Assembly (NCBI GenBank): GCA_045586185.1
Contig: JAZMZV010000204.1
Span: 1-64,000 of the forward strand
DNA: 64,000 nucleotides
Direction: 5' to 3'
Source of the DNA: RUG11551 sp045586185
GTDB lineage: Bacteria > Planctomycetota > Planctomycetia > Pirellulales > Thermoguttaceae
A program made the position numbers and the translations under genes. The notes beneath the pieces are model-generated. The model searched no databases and was not told where the DNA came from. It saw only the letters and a list, made by a program, of their open reading frames with translations. Positions 62,331 to 64,000 of this stretch are shown here, piece after piece (position 1 is the stretch's first letter; each line of letters opens with the position of its first letter).

Positions 62331-62366
62331 CGGTTACAAAAAAACGCTCCTAACAGTTACAAGAAA

Positions 62367-62406
62367 AAACGCTCCATGAACAAACATCCATGGAGCGTTT
62401 ATTTTT
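62367..62406. terminator. Bidirectional terminator between PFOR and the acyl-CoA synthetase
   Basis: AAACGCTCCATG (62367-62378), 10-nt loop, CATGGAGCGTTT (62389-62400), a perfect 12-bp stem with A-rich sequence before and ATTTTTA after it. It lies between convergent genes and can serve both. Confidence 0.9.
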
Positions 62407-62420
62407 AATTACGAATTATC

Positions 62421-64000
62421 TCACTCAGCCACAATGCCGTCGACTTTGGCGATGTGAAGCCGTTCGATAGCGTCTTCTCGCATTTTGTATTTGAGAATCT
62501 TGCCGGCGGCGTTTTGCGGGAACGCGTCGACAAAGTCAACGTATCGCGGGACTTTGTGTTTCGCCATCGAACGGCGAACGAAGTCCTGAAGCTCTTCCGC
62601 GGTCATGGTTTCGCCCGGTTTGAGAATAACCGCCGCAAGGATTTCCTCTCCCAGAGCTTTGTCGGGAATGCCGATAACCTGAACGTCCTGAACTTTCGGG
62701 TTGGTGTAAATGAACTCCTCAATTTCTTTCGGATAGATGTTTTCGCCGCCGCGAATAATCATGTCCTTCAGACGTCCGGTAATGCGATAGTTCCCTTCCG
62801 GAGTGCGAAGCGCAAGGTCGCCGGTATGAAGCCAGCCGTTCTCGTCGATAGCCTGAGCCGTCTCCTTGGGCATTTTATAGTACCCTTTCATGACGTGGTA
62901 GCCGCGCGTGATGAACTCGCCGATCTGGTTGTCGCCCAGCTCTTTCCCGGTTTCCGGATCGATGATCTTGTTTTCGCATTCCGGCAAATCGCGGCCTACG
63001 CCGGTAACGCGGTCTTCAATCGGGTCGGACGTCGTCGACATCGTACAGCCGGGCGACGCTTCCGTCTGACCGTAAACAATCGTGATTTCCGTCATGTGCA
63101 TTTTGTCGATAACGTCGCGCATAACGGCAATCGGGCACGGCGACCCTGCCATGATGCCGGTTCTCATATACGAGAAGTCCGTCTTCGGGAAATCGGGATG
63201 CCCCAGCATGGCGATGAACATCGTCGGGACGCCGTGGAAACACGTAATCTTTTCCTGATTGATGCACGCCAGCGCCGGTTTGGCGGAGAAGTACGGCAGC
63301 GGATTGAGCGTCGCGCCGTGCGTCATGGACGCGGTCATCGCCAAAACCATCCCAAAGCAGTGGAACATGGGAACCTGAATCATCATACGGTCTGCGGTGG
63401 ACAAGTCCATGCGGTCGCCGATGCATTTGCCGTTATTGACAACACCGTAGTGGGTAAGCATGACGCCTTTGGGGAACCCCGTCGTGCCGGAGGTGTACTG
63501 CATGTTGCACACGTCGTGAATGTTAACCGCGGCGGCGCGCCGGCGCAGTTCTTCCATCGGAACGCCTTTTGCTTTGGTGAGCGCTTCTTCCCACGTAATC
63601 GCGCCTTTGGTTGAGAACCCGACGGTAATCACGTTTCTCAAAAACGGCAGACGTTTGGCGCGAAGCGGGTCGCCGGATTTTGTCTGCGCCAGTTCCGGAC
63701 ACAGTTCGTTAATAATTCCCGCGTAGTTGGAATCGCGATAGCCCCGTTCCAGAACGAGCGTATGCGTATCCGACTGCTTGAGCAGGTATTCCGCCTCGGC
63801 GATTTTGTAAGCCGTGTTGACGGTTACAAGAATCGCGCCGATTTTGGTCGTCGCCCAAAACGCGATGTACCATTGCGGCAGGTTCGTCATCCAGACGGCG
63901 ACTTTCTTGCCCGGCGTTACGCCCATGGCGATAAGCGTTCGAGCGAACCGGTCGACGTCGTCCCGGAATTCCGAGTACGTGCGGGTATAGTCCAGCGTCG
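62421..64000 (-). CDS. AMP-forming acyl-CoA synthetase (start beyond window)
   Basis: The frame runs from the stop at 62421 to the window edge. An internal ATG at 63926 is not the true start, because the preceding codons still encode family sequence (LDYTRTYSEFRDDVDRFARTLIAMG), so the gene's 5' end is outside. ANL-superfamily motifs are visible: MQYTSGTTGFPKGVMLTH (A3), YGQTEASPG (A5), WLHTGDLALR (A7), GRLKDMIIRGGENIYPKEIE (A8) and the catalytic Lys near the C-terminus in AAGKILKYKMRE (A10). It activates a carboxylic acid with ATP and joins it to CoA. The group is like medium/long-chain fatty acyl-CoA synthetases (FadD/FadK-like); chain length is not readable. Confidence 0.93.
   Translation of the reverse strand, partial: TLDYTRTYSEFRDDVDRFARTLIAMGVTPGKKVAVWMTNLPQWYIAFWATTKIGAILVTVNTAYKIAEAEYLLKQSDTHTLVLERGYRDSNYAGIINELCPELAQTKSGDPLRAKRLPFLRNVITVGFSTKGAITWEEALTKAKGVPMEELRRRAAAVNIHDVCNMQYTSGTTGFPKGVMLTHYGVVNNGKCIGDRMDLSTADRMMIQVPMFHCFGMVLAMTASMTHGATLNPLPYFSAKPALACINQEKITCFHGVPTMFIAMLGHPDFPKTDFSYMRTGIMAGSPCPIAVMRDVIDKMHMTEITIVYGQTEASPGCTMSTTSDPIEDRVTGVGRDLPECENKIIDPETGKELGDNQIGEFITRGYHVMKGYYKMPKETAQAIDENGWLHTGDLALRTPEGNYRITGRLKDMIIRGGENIYPKEIEEFIYTNPKVQDVQVIGIPDKALGEEILAAVILKPGETMTAEELQDFVRRSMAKHKVPRYVDFVDAFPQNAAGKILKYKMREDAIERLHIAKVDGIVAE

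Noticed and set aside
62454..63614. Plus-strand open frame of 386 codons
   Set aside because: Antisense to the acyl-CoA synthetase with its full set of ANL motifs.

Overview
The window looks like a chromosome segment from a planctomycete. The strongest evidence is a giant surface protein whose N-terminus carries the planctomycete-type motif LEVLEDRDLLSV and whose C-terminal part has a dockerin-like EF-hand pair. Supporting evidence is an HzsA-related c-type cytochrome protein, a PEP-CTERM surface protein, an abundance of secreted proteins, and a pyruvate:ferredoxin oxidoreductase suggesting an anaerobic or fermentative lifestyle. No rRNA, tRNA, CRISPR array, phage or insertion sequence was recognised. 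The assignment to phylum is inference; a finer placement is not possible from sequence reading alone.

Layout. 1-3.4 kb (minus): a partial secreted protein, then the lemA-TPM membrane pair. 3.6-10.4 kb: housekeeping genes (mutS, a bile-acid:sodium-symporter-family transporter, ribonuclease D, an NhaD-type antiporter). 10.9-15.5 kb (plus): plsC, cdsA, hflX and a degenerate NtrC-like regulator in a tight run. 15.5-28.2 kb (minus): a metallophosphoesterase and a 12 kb giant adhesin/protease reading frame with two beta-helix/metzincin modules and nine 471-bp MBG-type repeats, interrupted by a single in-frame TAG. 28.4-40.4 kb: a surface-polysaccharide locus (flippase, acetyltransferase, two LicD transferases, class V aminotransferase, cytidylyltransferase, a ThDP-enzyme/HAD fusion, GT2, epimerase), visibly AT-richer in its first half, with a small DUF3791-DUF3990-DUF3791 locus inside it. 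40.6-44.8 kb: a lipoprotein cytochrome c'-like protein and a PEP-CTERM beta-helix protein. 44.9-49.6 kb (minus): a six-gene catabolic/oxidoreductase run behind a consensus promoter. 50.3-57.6 kb (plus): three secreted proteins (GH-A-like glycosidase, HzsA-related cytochrome, alpha-toroid-like protein). 57.9-64 kb: a SET-domain protein with a histone H1-like tail, pyruvate:ferredoxin oxidoreductase, and a partial acyl-CoA synthetase.

The least expected structure is a dispersed repeat system. At least a dozen sites carry short tandem arrays of heptanucleotides (GTTGCGA, GGGAATA, AATTGCT, CTACTGC, TAATTAG, AATTCCG and variants), often two different arrays flanking a small GC-rich palindrome. Some lie between genes, hugging start or stop codons. 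Others lie in frame inside coding sequences, including two sites in the pyruvate:ferredoxin oxidoreductase. They resemble in form the STRR heptamer repeats of filamentous cyanobacteria, but with palindromic cores. A second set of exact dispersed repeats is shared between the 49.9-50.1 kb intergenic region and the interior of the HzsA-related gene.

Other points of interest are the SET/histone-H1-like fusion, the amber-split giant protein, the ThDP-HAD fusion beside CDP-headgroup-type genes, and the possible ADP-ribosyltransferase-like toxin locus.
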